Source of the DNA: Xanthobacteraceae bacterium
GTDB taxonomy: Bacteria; Pseudomonadota; Alphaproteobacteria; Rhizobiales; Xanthobacteraceae
NCBI GenBank assembly: GCA_030043175.1
Contig: JASHYD010000390.1
Span: forward strand, 1 to 8,112
DNA: 8,112 bases
Direction of reading: 5' to 3'
The translations under genes were made by a program, and so were the position numbers. The notes under the pieces are model-generated. The model saw only the letters and a list, made by a program, of their open reading frames with translations, searched no databases and was not told the origin of the DNA. Position 1 is the first letter of the stretch. Each line of letters opens with the position of its first letter. Positions 1 through 5,492 of the stretch are shown piece after piece.

Positions 1-122
1 CGCAGATGGGTCTGGCGAGGACGCCCGGGGCTTGTCTGTTCGGCAAGCCTTGAGCGCTGGAGGGCAGCCTTGCCGTCACCCGCCGTTCGGCGCGCGCAAC
101 AATTCCTCGACGAGAGCGACCG
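1..122. other. Left edge, no gene assigned
   Basis: A plus-strand frame open from the window edge ends in TGA at 51-53 and reads MGLARTPGACLFGKP near its end. It could be the C-terminus of a gene starting outside the window. In trb loci the gene before copG is often the coupling protein traG, but I do not recognise this tail as TraG. Nothing else is supported. Confidence 0.2.
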
Positions 123-275
123 ATGCGCACAGTTGAACACCTACTTTCGCCCGAAATCCTGCAGTAGATCGTCGATCTCGCCAGCCGCGGAGAGCCCCAG
201 TCGGCGATCATCGAGGCGGCAGTCACGTCGTTCCTGTCCCCGGACGGTGCCGATCGTCGCGAAGGCGCGGCATGA
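123..275 (+). pseudogene. CopG-family (ribbon-helix-helix) regulator remnant of a trb conjugation locus
   Basis: From the ATG at 123 the frame reads MRTVEHLLSPEILQ, then an in-frame TAG (165-167), then IVDLASRGEPQSAIIEAAV and TSFLSPDGADRREGA, ending in TGA at 273-275. The block with SAIIEAAV followed by FLSPDGADRRE resembles CopG/RHH regulators encoded just before trbB in rhizobial and other proteobacterial trb operons (recalled family knowledge). Such proteins normally continue with an arginine-rich segment and are roughly three times longer. Here the homology stops where repeat A begins, so the gene carries a nonsense codon and has also lost its 3' part. The trbB fragment that follows supports the identification. 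It is unlikely to make a functional regulator. Confidence 0.6.
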
Positions 276-458
276 CCCAACGAAACTATCCTTTGTGTAC
301 GCTAGAGCCCTCTATAGCCCTACACCCCGACTTCAGTTGTTGCATTCCGCGAAACCTGTGCCTCTTTAATTGTCCCCGGCATTTGACCGCCCAGGCGGTC
401 GCAAACTTCGGGGACGGCGGTGGGAACAATTTCTCTCAAATCGGAAGCGGCTTCGCGC
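263..458 (+). repeat. Leader repeat, copy A, upstream of the first xis-int module
   Basis: Bases 281-458 match 5294-5474 with about eight substitutions and one 3-base length difference. Weaker similarity extends left to about 263 (the aggcgcggcatga stretch, also at 5264-5276), with a longer spacer in copy B. The repeat starts in the copG remnant and ends in the first codons of the trbB-like frame. It contains a nested palindrome: outer arms 372-378 and 409-415 (GTCCCCG/CGGGGAC), inner arms 385-391 and 394-400 (GACCGCC/GGCGGTC). No terminal inverted repeats or transposase suggest an IS or MITE. It could be an attachment-site region, a regulatory leader, or a duplication made by tandem element insertion. 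Confidence 0.9.
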
Positions 459-866
459 AGTGTTCGCATGCTGCGTCGGCCTACGATCACTGGCTGGCTG
501 GAAGATCCGGGTCGCCTGTGGATCGATCGCCCGACCGGGGGCCCTAGCGACACCGGGAAGCGACTGTCGGTGGAAGACGGCGAGCGCATCGTGCGTCTCG
601 TCGCCCACCATGTCGGCGCCGAGGTGCATCCTAGATCGCCGCGTCTTTCGGCCGAACTGCCGGAGACCGGAGAACGCTTCGAAGGCCTGATCGCGCCGAC
701 CGTCGCCGCACCGGCCTTCGCCATCCGCAAGCCAGCGGTCGCAATTTTTCCTCTCGCAGACTACGCCCGCGCCTGCATCATGACGGCGGAACAGGCCGAA
801 CTCCTCTGTGACGCTGTTTCCTCCACCGAACGGTCGCTCCGTCGTGCTCGACGAAACGGAGTTTGA
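420..866 (+). pseudogene. trbB: TrbB conjugal-transfer ATPase, N-terminal fragment
   Basis: A 148-residue frame starts at GTG 420 inside repeat A. Recognisable TrbB segments are [26 protein letters not shown], a block with [19 protein letters not shown] then [23 protein letters not shown], and [16 protein letters not shown]. TrbB is a VirB11-type cytoplasmic hexameric ATPase powering type IV secretion during conjugation and is normally about 320 residues. Homologs have extra residues between the LEDP and GRLW motifs (typically an EVMLNPDG segment), so a small internal deletion is likely. After MTAEQAELLCDAV the similarity ends and the frame stops, before the Walker A loop. No nucleotide-binding core remains, so it cannot be an active ATPase. 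The stop lies three bases before the xis1 start, so the fragment may now act as a translated leader of xis1. Confidence 0.75.
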
Positions 867-869
867 GCC

Positions 870-1127
870 GTGGCCCGGAAGGCGGTGATTGGTGCCAGTT
901 TGCCGATCCGGCGCGGCCTGGATGAAAACGAGGCCGCGGTCTATCTCTCCTTTTCGCCAACATTTTTCCGCAAGCTTGTCTCACAAAGGCGTATGCCACG
1001 GCCACGGGTGGCCGATGGCAGACGGGTGTGGGATGTCGAGGAATTAGACAGCGCTTTCAAGCTCTTACCGAGAGAAGGCGGGGAGTCTGAGCCGATCTAT
1101 GGCAGCAAAAATCCGTGGGATGAATGA
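870..1127 (+). CDS. AlpA-like helix-turn-helix protein, probable excisionase (xis1)
   Basis: An 85-residue protein starting at GTG 870, with a GGAG ribosome-binding site at 858-861. Residues about 15-60 form a MerR/AlpA-type winged HTH: LDENEAAVYLSFSPTFFRKL as the HTH, then MPRPRVADGRRVWDVEELD as the wing and recognition region. AlpA-type proteins next to a tyrosine recombinase usually act as excisionases or directionality factors that bend DNA at the attachment site, or as activators of int. The stop overlaps an ATG of int1 (ATGA at 1124-1127), so the two are probably co-translated. The C-terminal tail after about residue 65 is not recognised. Its counterpart at 5492 shares the fold but little exact sequence. 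Confidence 0.85.
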   Translation: MARKAVIGASLPIRRGLDENEAAVYLSFSPTFFRKLVSQRRMPRPRVADGRRVWDVEELDSAFKLLPREGGESEPIYGSKNPWDE

Positions 1128-1129
1128 CG

Positions 1130-2155
1130 ATGGCGCACGTCAGATTGCGGTATGTGAGTCACGACCGCGACCGTCATGGCAACATGCGTTATTATTTCAG
1201 GCGGCACGGCAAGAAGATCCGTCTGCAGGGATTGCCGGGTTCTGAAGAATTCATGGCGGCTTATAAAGCAGCGGTCGGCGGTGTGGAAGTAAAACCGCGT
1301 CAATGCCGTACGTTAGCGCCTGGATCATTTGGGCATTTGTGCAATAAATACTATCAAAGCCCTATTTTCAAAGCTTTGGATATAAGCACGCAAGCGTGGC
1401 GCCGGCGAACACTCAATGAAATCTGCGAGAACCACGGCGAAAAGCCGGTGCACCTCATGCAACCGCGCCACATCCGAATGTTACGCAACGAAAAATCCGA
1501 GCTGCCAGCCGCTGCCAATCAGCGTTTGAAAGCTCTTCGAGCTCTATTCAGTTGGGCGCTGGAAGAGGAAGAAGCGAGCAACGATCCAACACTCGGCGTG
1601 AAGAAAATCAAATACCTGACGGGCGGACATCACACATGGACCGTCGAGGAAATCGAGGCTTATAAAGCCATACATCCGCTTGGCACGAAAGCTAGATTAG
1701 CGCTTGATATTCTTCGTTTCACAACTGGTCGGCGCGAAGATGCGGTGCGCCTTGGTAAACCTCATCTGAGAGGCGGACGGGTCCAATTCCGGCAAGCGAA
1801 GAATGAGCATCGCAACCCGATCGATATCGATATTCCTTTACACCCGGAGCTCGCTGCGAGCATCGATGCTTGCCCATCGGGGCATCTTACGTTTCTCGTG
1901 ACTGACTACGGTCGGCCCTATACGCCAGCCGGCTTTGGCAACGCCATGCGTGATTGGTGCGACGAAGCAAATCTACGTCACTGCTCTGCGCATGGCTTGC
2001 GTAAGGCAACACTGACACAGATTGCTGAAGGTGGCGGCACGCCGCACGAACTGATGGCAGTCGGTGGGCATAGAAGCCTCGAAGAGGTCGAGCGCTATAC
2101 ACGAAAGGCCAATAAGAGAAAGCTAGCAACGAGCGGAATGGAGAAGTTGAAATAG
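1130..2155 (+). CDS. Tyrosine-type site-specific recombinase (int1)
   Basis: An integrase of about 341 residues that would cut and rejoin DNA at an attachment site to insert or excise the element. I prefer the ATG at 1130 because MAHVRLRYVS aligns with MATLRLKYVN of int2 and a GGGA lies nine bases upstream; ATG 1124 adds two residues. Numbered from 1124: an arm-binding-like N-terminal domain with the RDRHG and YFRRHG motifs (about 1-45), a core-binding domain (about 68-155), and a catalytic domain (about 170-330). The catalytic set is complete: R203 in TTGRRED, K226 in QAKNEH, H290 and R293 in HGLR, H316 in GGHRS and nucleophile Y325 in ERYTRKAN, nine residues after H316 as in lambda Int. It appears intact. 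Its DNA is less GC-rich than int2, suggesting a different donor. Confidence 0.93.
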   Translation: MAHVRLRYVSHDRDRHGNMRYYFRRHGKKIRLQGLPGSEEFMAAYKAAVGGVEVKPRQCRTLAPGSFGHLCNKYYQSPIFKALDISTQAWRRRTLNEICENHGEKPVHLMQPRHIRMLRNEKSELPAAANQRLKALRALFSWALEEEEASNDPTLGVKKIKYLTGGHHTWTVEEIEAYKAIHPLGTKARLALDILRFTTGRREDAVRLGKPHLRGGRVQFRQAKNEHRNPIDIDIPLHPELAASIDACPSGHLTFLVTDYGRPYTPAGFGNAMRDWCDEANLRHCSAHGLRKATLTQIAEGGGTPHELMAVGGHRSLEEVERYTRKANKRKLATSGMEKLK

Positions 2156-2176
2156 TTTCTGAAATAGGAGAAATTT

Positions 2177-2290
2177 ATGCACGTTACCATCAGCCTTAGG
2201 ATAAAGATTCGAAGCTCTGCGAGCTTTGATAAAAAGCTGCTGGATCACGATGGGAAAATCTTTTTTGATGAAGGAAAAACGGTCTTCTAA
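2177..2290 (+). CDS. Small unknown protein, 37 residues
   Basis: The frame starts at ATG 2177 and ends at TAA 2288-2290. The protein begins MHVTISLRIKIRSSASFDKK and ends with LLDHDGKIFFDEGKTVF. A good Shine-Dalgarno (AGGAG, 2166-2170) is correctly spaced, and the gene begins 21 bases after the int1 stop, so it is probably on the int1 transcript. It is basic at the N-terminus and acidic/aromatic at the C-terminus, with no membrane segment or motif I recognise. It could be a small accessory protein of the element or the head of a longer gene broken soon after 2290. Confidence 0.4.
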   Translation: MHVTISLRIKIRSSASFDKKLLDHDGKIFFDEGKTVF

Positions 2291-2613
2291 AGTCAGGAAG
2301 TGGTCACGAGCTTATTGATCTAGGATTGGCGAATTACGATGTGGTTACAGCGTGTGGCCCAAAAGAGGTGGCCAGGTGGCTGCGAGACAAACGATGTGGA
2401 TCCCCGGCCTTATCGGAATCGTTCTCGAAGAGCTGTTGGCGGAGATCGCCGAAACGGAAGTTGCTAGATCGCCGTAAGGCCGAATGGCTTATTCAAAGCT
2501 AGAAGAGCGCATTGCCGAGATGACGAATTCGCGGAATTGCAAGGGTCAATAGTGTTCGAGGTCATGTCAGAGATTGAACTCGGCTTGAGATATTATCTTT
2601 ACGAGGGGCATAA
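2291..2613 (+). other. AT-richer stretch with degenerate short frames
   Basis: There is no convincing gene. Two very short frames are visible: ATG 2394 to TAA 2477 (27 codons, including VLEELLAEIAETEVARSP) and ATG 2484 to about 2552 (starting MAYSKLEERIAEM). Another frame is open from 2272 to 2514 but has no start codon. This looks like one or more small genes decayed by frameshifts. Base composition changes sharply here: 46 of the 120 bases at 2161-2280 are G or C, against 42 of 60 at 6301-6360 in int2. Confidence 0.3.
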
Positions 2614-2616
2614 GTG

Positions 2617-2823
2617 ATGAGCGAAATCGGAAATCAAGAGGCGCTTCAGTACGACAACAAACGACATGCTGTCGAGCACAGTGGGGTAATGAAGAAGGCA
2701 GGAATCGAGGTGCACGTGATAGCGGCGGCACTTTCGGATTTTGCATTCGGATTCGCCTTTTCCTTTGCAGAATTAGGTGCCCCGGTAGCGGAGCGGCTGG
2801 TATCTTTAACCGAGAACGCCTGA
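2617..2823 (+). CDS. Small unknown protein, 68 residues
   Basis: ATG 2617 (alternatively GTG 2614) follows a strong GAGGGG ribosome-binding site at 2603-2608. The protein begins MSEIGNQEALQYDNKRH, with a polar N-terminal third. It then has an alanine/phenylalanine-rich hydrophobic stretch at about residues 33-52 (VIAAALSDFAFGFAFSFAEL), which could be a short membrane-associated or amphipathic helix. It ends GAPVAERLVSLTENA. I recognise no family. The position downstream of int1 and the proper ribosome-binding site argue for a real small gene in the cargo of the first element. Nothing in the sequence shows a function. Confidence 0.45.
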   Translation: MSEIGNQEALQYDNKRHAVEHSGVMKKAGIEVHVIAAALSDFAFGFAFSFAELGAPVAERLVSLTENA

Positions 2824-2940
2824 AAAAGCTGAAGAGGGAAGTGGCGGAAGAAAAAAGGTGAACTTTCATTGTCCCACCGAGTTGGCAAGTGGGGCAAAAA
2901 CGGGAAATACTTTAATCATTTCAAAGTGAAATTTTCGCCC

Positions 2941-3014
2941 TGGCGCTCCCTACGGGAATCGAACCCGTGTTTCAGCCTTGAGAGGGCAGTGAATATGTGT
3001 AACCATCTGTCCAC
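2941..3014 (-). pseudogene. Degenerate tRNA-Glu (anticodon CTC), 3' half preserved
   Basis: On the minus strand the 3' end is CCA (2941-2943), discriminator G, and acceptor strand AGGGAGC (2945-2951). Next is a perfect T arm: stem ACGGG/CCCGT with loop TTCGATT (2952-2968). Then come a four-base variable loop AAAC and an anticodon arm CTGCC/GGCTG around loop CTCTCAA (2973-2989), which has one mismatch. This fits the 3' half of an alphaproteobacterial tRNA-Glu with anticodon CTC. The 5' half fails: no GCTCCCT acceptor strand is present, only a three-base D stem (GTG/CAC) can be drawn, and extra bases separate it from the anticodon stem. It is probably an integration scar or the relic of an element-borne tRNA. 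Confidence 0.65.
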
Positions 3015-3344
3015 GGGGCCCCTACGTGCCCGTCTCCGAGTCCAGCCCTGCCGACCCCGAGATCACTTCCCGTCGCGCGGCGGTGCGGCTCTCACGAGCA
3101 CTCCTTCGGTCGCGATATGTCATCGGACCTCCGAAGCGCAAGCTCGATCGGGTGCTCGACAAGCAAACGCCATACAGGCGCGCGCTTGCGAGGCGCAGAT
3201 CGCCGCCGAGCAGAGGCGCGAGGGCAAAGTTCAGGCGGCCGCCCCAATCCGCCTCCCCCGACGCGATTCCGGATTTCCTCGACCGACGCAGATGGCGAGC
3301 TGACGCCGCGCGCATCAGGCAGATTCACTGTCGGCCTTTTTTTG
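3015..3344. other. GC-rich stretch without a recognisable gene
   Basis: Several overlapping open frames exist on both strands, as expected in GC-rich DNA. None has a convincing start, ribosome-binding site or family resemblance. The plus frame starting at 3026 (MPVSESSPADPEITSRRAAV) is arginine- and serine-rich and is the only one with faintly protein-like composition. A run of seven T lies at 3337-3343, without a good stem before it. I see no function here; it is probably decayed island DNA between two tRNA relics. Confidence 0.3.
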
Positions 3345-3390
3345 CTCGAACCTTGGACCCGCTGATTAAGAGTCAGCTGCTCTGAACTAT
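3345..3390 (-). pseudogene. tRNA-Lys (anticodon CTT) remnant
   Basis: The minus strand of 3345-3383 matches the middle of a tRNA-Lys: D-stem 3' strand AGAGC, an intact anticodon arm GCTGA/TCAGC around CTCTTAA (anticodon CTT), variable loop GGGTC, T-stem strand CAAGG and T loop TTCGAGC. The T-stem partner CCTTG and the 3' acceptor are gone, replaced by an A-rich run. Upstream, TAGTTC (3384-3389) runs straight into AGAGC, so most of the D arm is deleted. The gene is non-functional. The preserved section, anticodon arm to T loop, is the part that often serves as the crossover core for integrases targeting tRNA genes, so this may be an old attachment scar. Confidence 0.7.
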
Positions 3391-3616
3391 GCACCGAACC
3401 AACCGATTTGAACCCCGGTTTTTTTCTGAAAAAGCCCCGTCAGATTTCCAGCCCCGCTTGCGCCCGAAACTTCTCTACGATCCCGCCGCCCCCTTGGCGA
3501 CGCGGGCGGGAGGCGGATTTCAGCAGAAACCGCGGGGCGTGTACTCCGTCTCGCTGCGCCTCATGGAGGCATTTTCGCGACAAACCGGGATTCGATCTAC
3601 GCCCGTTTGACTGATG
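3391..3616. other. Unassigned stretch before the 9-bp repeats
   Basis: Two overlapping plus frames (3389-3610 and 3408-3614) are open but resemble no family I know. A weak terminator-like structure lies at 3401-3425: a five-base stem AACCG/CGGTT with a ten-base loop, running into seven T. The stem is short, so I give it little weight. No gene is claimed. Confidence 0.25.
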
Positions 3617-3643
3617 GACATTGTTGACATTGTTGACAATGTC
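3617..3643 (+). repeat. 9-bp repeat cluster, left arm
   Basis: Three 9-bp units in tandem: GACATTGTT, GACATTGTT, GACAATGTC. The last two form a perfect palindrome with eight-base arms and a two-base centre (GACATTGT tg ACAATGTC, 3626-3643). The cluster is nearly the reverse complement of 3689-3715 (three mismatches in 27). It could be protein-binding sites (an operator or iterons). It could also simply be repetitive codons, because one frame through it reads LTLLTM. Confidence 0.85.
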
Positions 3644-3877
3644 TAAACTGCGCATCTACGCTCGGGTGCTCCTACAACCTCTAGACGAGACAATGTCAAC
3701 ATTGTCAACAGTGTCAGAGTGTCAAGGACATCGCTATCCCCCCTCGCATCGGCCCTCTCGGCCATTGAACGTGAACGCTCTGACCTGGTTAGCGTTGCAG
3801 ATTGCAACGAGCCGTCGATGACGGGACGACTATTTGTTGTCCAAATGGGGAGAGCGAGCGGAGGCGCTGGGTGGCGA
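3639..3877 (+). pseudogene. Frameshifted fragment of an unknown conserved gene
   Basis: Three frames must be joined to recover a protein-like series. The first runs from ATG 3639 (MSKLRIYARVLLQPLDET, then MSTLSTVSECQG). A shift near 3730 gives SLSPLASALSAIERERSDLV with SVAD. A shift near 3800 gives QRAVDDG, and another near 3826 gives LSKWGERAEALG. The pieces remind me of a hypothetical protein common on rhizobial mobile elements (recollection only). The 3' part is missing where the relaxase remnant abuts it from the opposite strand. The 9-bp repeats lie at and within its 5' end. Confidence 0.4.
3689..3724 (-). repeat. 9-bp repeat cluster, right arm (inverted)
   Basis: Four 9-bp units read GACAATGTC, AACATTGTC, AACAGTGTC and the weaker AGAGTGTCA. 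The first two form a palindrome with eight-base arms and two-base centre (GACAATGT ca ACATTGTC, 3689-3706). The cluster mirrors the one at 3617-3643 across a 45-base spacer, so the whole could form a large cruciform or present two symmetric sites to a dimeric DNA-binding protein. Confidence 0.8.
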
Positions 3878-4415
3878 TAGCCGGCGACCATCTCGCCGCC
3901 GGCTATCGGCATGTAGGGAAGCCCGGTCTCGGCTGACAGCCTGGCGCCTGCTGCGTCGACCTTGCGGCGCCGCAGCGTGCGAGCAGGTCACGCTGCGGTG
4001 CGGCCCCTGACGGTGAGCGATTCCTTGCGCTGGGAGATGCTCGGCCCGCGCTGCCGGAGCGTCGCGCACCTCCTGTCCGACCCGCCCATGGCAAGCGGCA
4101 TCCGTTCACGTTCCACCAGCCGGTAGTCGAGCCAGATCGCGCCAGGCGCAGTCACCTGCCGGTCGAGGTCGATATCCGACGTGCTGGCGAGAACGAGGGG
4201 CGGCCGGGGATCGTCAGGACCGCCGAAGCGGCGCACCTCGACGATGCTGCGGGCAGGCGGTGCCTGCGCAAACGCCTCAACTCCCTGGAAGCGTATATGG
4301 TGGGCGCGGCCGTCGGTGTCGTCTATCACGGCGTAGGCTTCTCCCGTCAGCTCGTTACGCAGCCGGTTGCGACGGGGACCACCGTGACCGCCAAGTAGAC
4401 GCGCCGACCCAAAAA
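3878..4415 (-). pseudogene. DUF3363 relaxase/mobilization nuclease, C-terminal remnant
   Basis: Reading down the minus strand, one frame gives RLRNELTGEAYAVIDDTDGR, AHHIRFQGVEAF, RSIVEVRRFGG, DIDLDRQVTAPGAIWLDYRL and VERERMPLA. A second gives RDAPAARAEHLPAQGIAHRQ; a third gives RDLLA; a fourth gives TLRRRKVDAAGARLSAETGL, PYMPIAGGEMVAGYR. Their order and content match the C-terminal DUF3363 region of VirD2-type relaxases that nick oriT for plasmid or ICE transfer (recalled family pattern). The catalytic N-terminal relaxase domain is absent. At least three frameshifts (near 4075, 4020 and 3985) and loss of the last segment after VAGYR make it non-functional. The 3' end abuts the convergent fragment at about 3877. 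Confidence 0.65.
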
Positions 4416-4485
4416 GCGCACCGATGCAGGGTATCGCACTTGTCGCAAATCGAGCAGGTGAAACTCAGGCGATGCCGATAGGCTT

Positions 4486-4521
4486 CGCGCAAATTGCGCG
4501 GCCCGCCGCGCGGTTTGCGCG
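4486..4521. repeat. Long hairpin: 17-base arms, 2-base loop
   Basis: Arms 4486-4502 and 4505-4521 are inverted copies around a CC loop. The two mismatches are T opposite G, so all 17 pairs can form in RNA. There is no T run on either side, so it is not a standard intrinsic terminator. It sits between the relaxase and permease remnants. It may be a regulator-binding palindrome, a REP-like sequence, or a scar from element junctions. Confidence 0.7.
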
Positions 4522-4621
4522 GATACCGATCGCGGTGCAGCCCACGCCCACGCCGACGCCGGGACACGCCCGCCAGCAACGCCGCGCGGATCTGCTCCAG
4601 CGCAATCTGCGGCTTGGTCTT

Positions 4622-5202
4622 GAAGCTGATCGACGCTGGGACATGCGGCTATTTACGACGGGCCTTATCGTCATCCACTCGGCTGCGTGGTGTGCTTCAG
4701 AATCTGGATGTGGCTGTTCACGCCGATCATGAATCAGTGGGGCTGGAGGGAAATGCTGCTGCCGTTCGCCTTTCGCGGCATCGCTGTACCCTTCGCGATT
4801 GCGTCGACGCTCACGTTGACGATGGGCAACTTGCCTCCTGATCGTCTGAAGTCAGCCGGCGGTCTTTTCGCGCTCATGCGCAATCTGCGCGGCGCCATCG
4901 GCATCGCCGTTTCCGCTACCGTCGTCAACGACAGAACCAATCCGCATTTCCTGCGCATTGCCGAACATCTGAATTTCTCGAATACGGAGCTCGTCGGCTG
5001 GCTGCACCGTATGATCAGCCATTACATCTAGGCCTGGGGCGATCCGGTGATCGCCCACACCGCAGCGCTCAAGAAACTGTGGGGGACGACCTGTCGGGAA
5101 GCGCAAGTCCAGGCTTTCGCCGATGCCTACCTCGTGATTGCGGTCTGCTTTGCCATATCCGCAATGATGGTACCACTCATGCGCGGGGTCACTCCAAAAT
5201 AG
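4622..5202 (+). pseudogene. DHA2-family (EmrB-like) MFS efflux permease, C-terminal remnant
   Basis: The main frame (4687 on) reads WLFTPIMNQWGWREMLLPFA, FRGIAVPFAIASTLTLTMGN, LPPDRLKSAGGLFALMRNLR, GAIGIAVSATVVNDRTNPHF. After a TAG at 5029-5031 it continues AWGDPVIAHTAALKKLWGTT and then FADAYLVIAVCFAISAMMVP, ending in TAG at 5200-5202. The LPPxRLKxAxGLFxLMRNLxGAIG block and NDRT are hallmarks of the last third of DHA2/EmrB drug exporters, inner-membrane proton antiporters of about 500 residues. A preceding segment in another frame (RRWDMRLFTTGLIVIHSAAW, about 4622-4690) looks like an earlier membrane helix, implying a frameshift near 4690. The first two-thirds is missing. Truncation, frameshift and internal stop make it a pseudogene. 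Confidence 0.65.
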
Positions 5203-5263
5203 GACGAAATGATACCGGCGATGCGGCGGCCCTGCTCGCTTAATTGCGCTCACGCTGTGATGG

Positions 5264-5474
5264 AGGCGCGGCATGAACCCACTGCGCGCCCCTCGAAACT
5301 ATCCTTTGTGTACGCTGGAGCCCTCTATAGCCCTACGCCCCGACTTCAGTTGTTGCATTCCCCGAAACCTGTGCCTCTTTAATTGTCCCCGGCATTTGAC
5401 CGCTACGCAGGCGGTCGCAAACTTCGGGGATGGCGGTGGGGACGGTTTCTCTCAAATCGGAAGCGGCTTCGCGC
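5264..5474 (+). repeat. Leader repeat, copy B, upstream of the second xis-int module
   Basis: Bases 5294-5474 repeat 281-458 in the same orientation. The nested palindrome is kept: outer arms TCCCCG (5386-5391) and CGGGGA (5425-5430), inner arms GACCGC (5398-5403) and GCGGTC (5411-5416). The centre is TACGCAG instead of the short centre in copy A. Left of 5294 a short copG-tail-like stretch (5264-5276) is also shared. Right of 5474 the copies diverge: copy A continues into trbB, copy B goes directly to xis2. Confidence 0.9.
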
Positions 5475-5492
5475 GGCGGTGAGGCGGCCTAA
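5436..5492 (+). other. Possible short leader ORF coupled to xis2
   Basis: A frame from GTG 5436 encodes [18 protein letters not shown] and ends in TAA at 5490-5492. The last A of that stop is also the first base of the xis2 ATG (TAATG). The equivalent frame in copy A starts at GTG 420 and stops three bases before xis1. Ending at the xis start in both modules suggests translational coupling, although the frame may only be a leftover trbB 5' end. Confidence 0.35.

Noticed and set aside
281..458. Leader repeat as an insertion sequence or MITE
   Set aside because: No terminal inverted repeats, no target-site duplication visible at the edges, and both copies have the same orientation directly upstream of xis genes, which fits an att or leader region better.
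320..730. Long minus-strand open frame over the leader and trbB region
   Set aside because: It is the antisense shadow of the TrbB fragment, whose plus-strand reading has clear family motifs.
2918..2936. AT-rich inverted repeat ATTTCA/TGAAAT followed by four T
   Set aside because: The stem has six weak pairs and a very short T run; not enough for a terminator call.
3015..3345. Possible arginine-rich protein on the plus strand
   Set aside because: No ribosome-binding site, no recognisable family, and several equally long competing frames on both strands.
3401..3425. Terminator-like hairpin AACCG/CGGTT followed by seven T
   Set aside because: The stem is only five bases with a ten-base loop and no clear gene ends before it; mentioned only within the unassigned stretch.
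3403..3600. Further tRNA T-arm look-alikes on the minus strand (GGGGTTCAAATC near 3407-3418 and ATCGAATCCCGG near 3582-3593)
   Set aside because: Only half of each T arm matches and no anticodon arm is found beside them; chance matches are likely.
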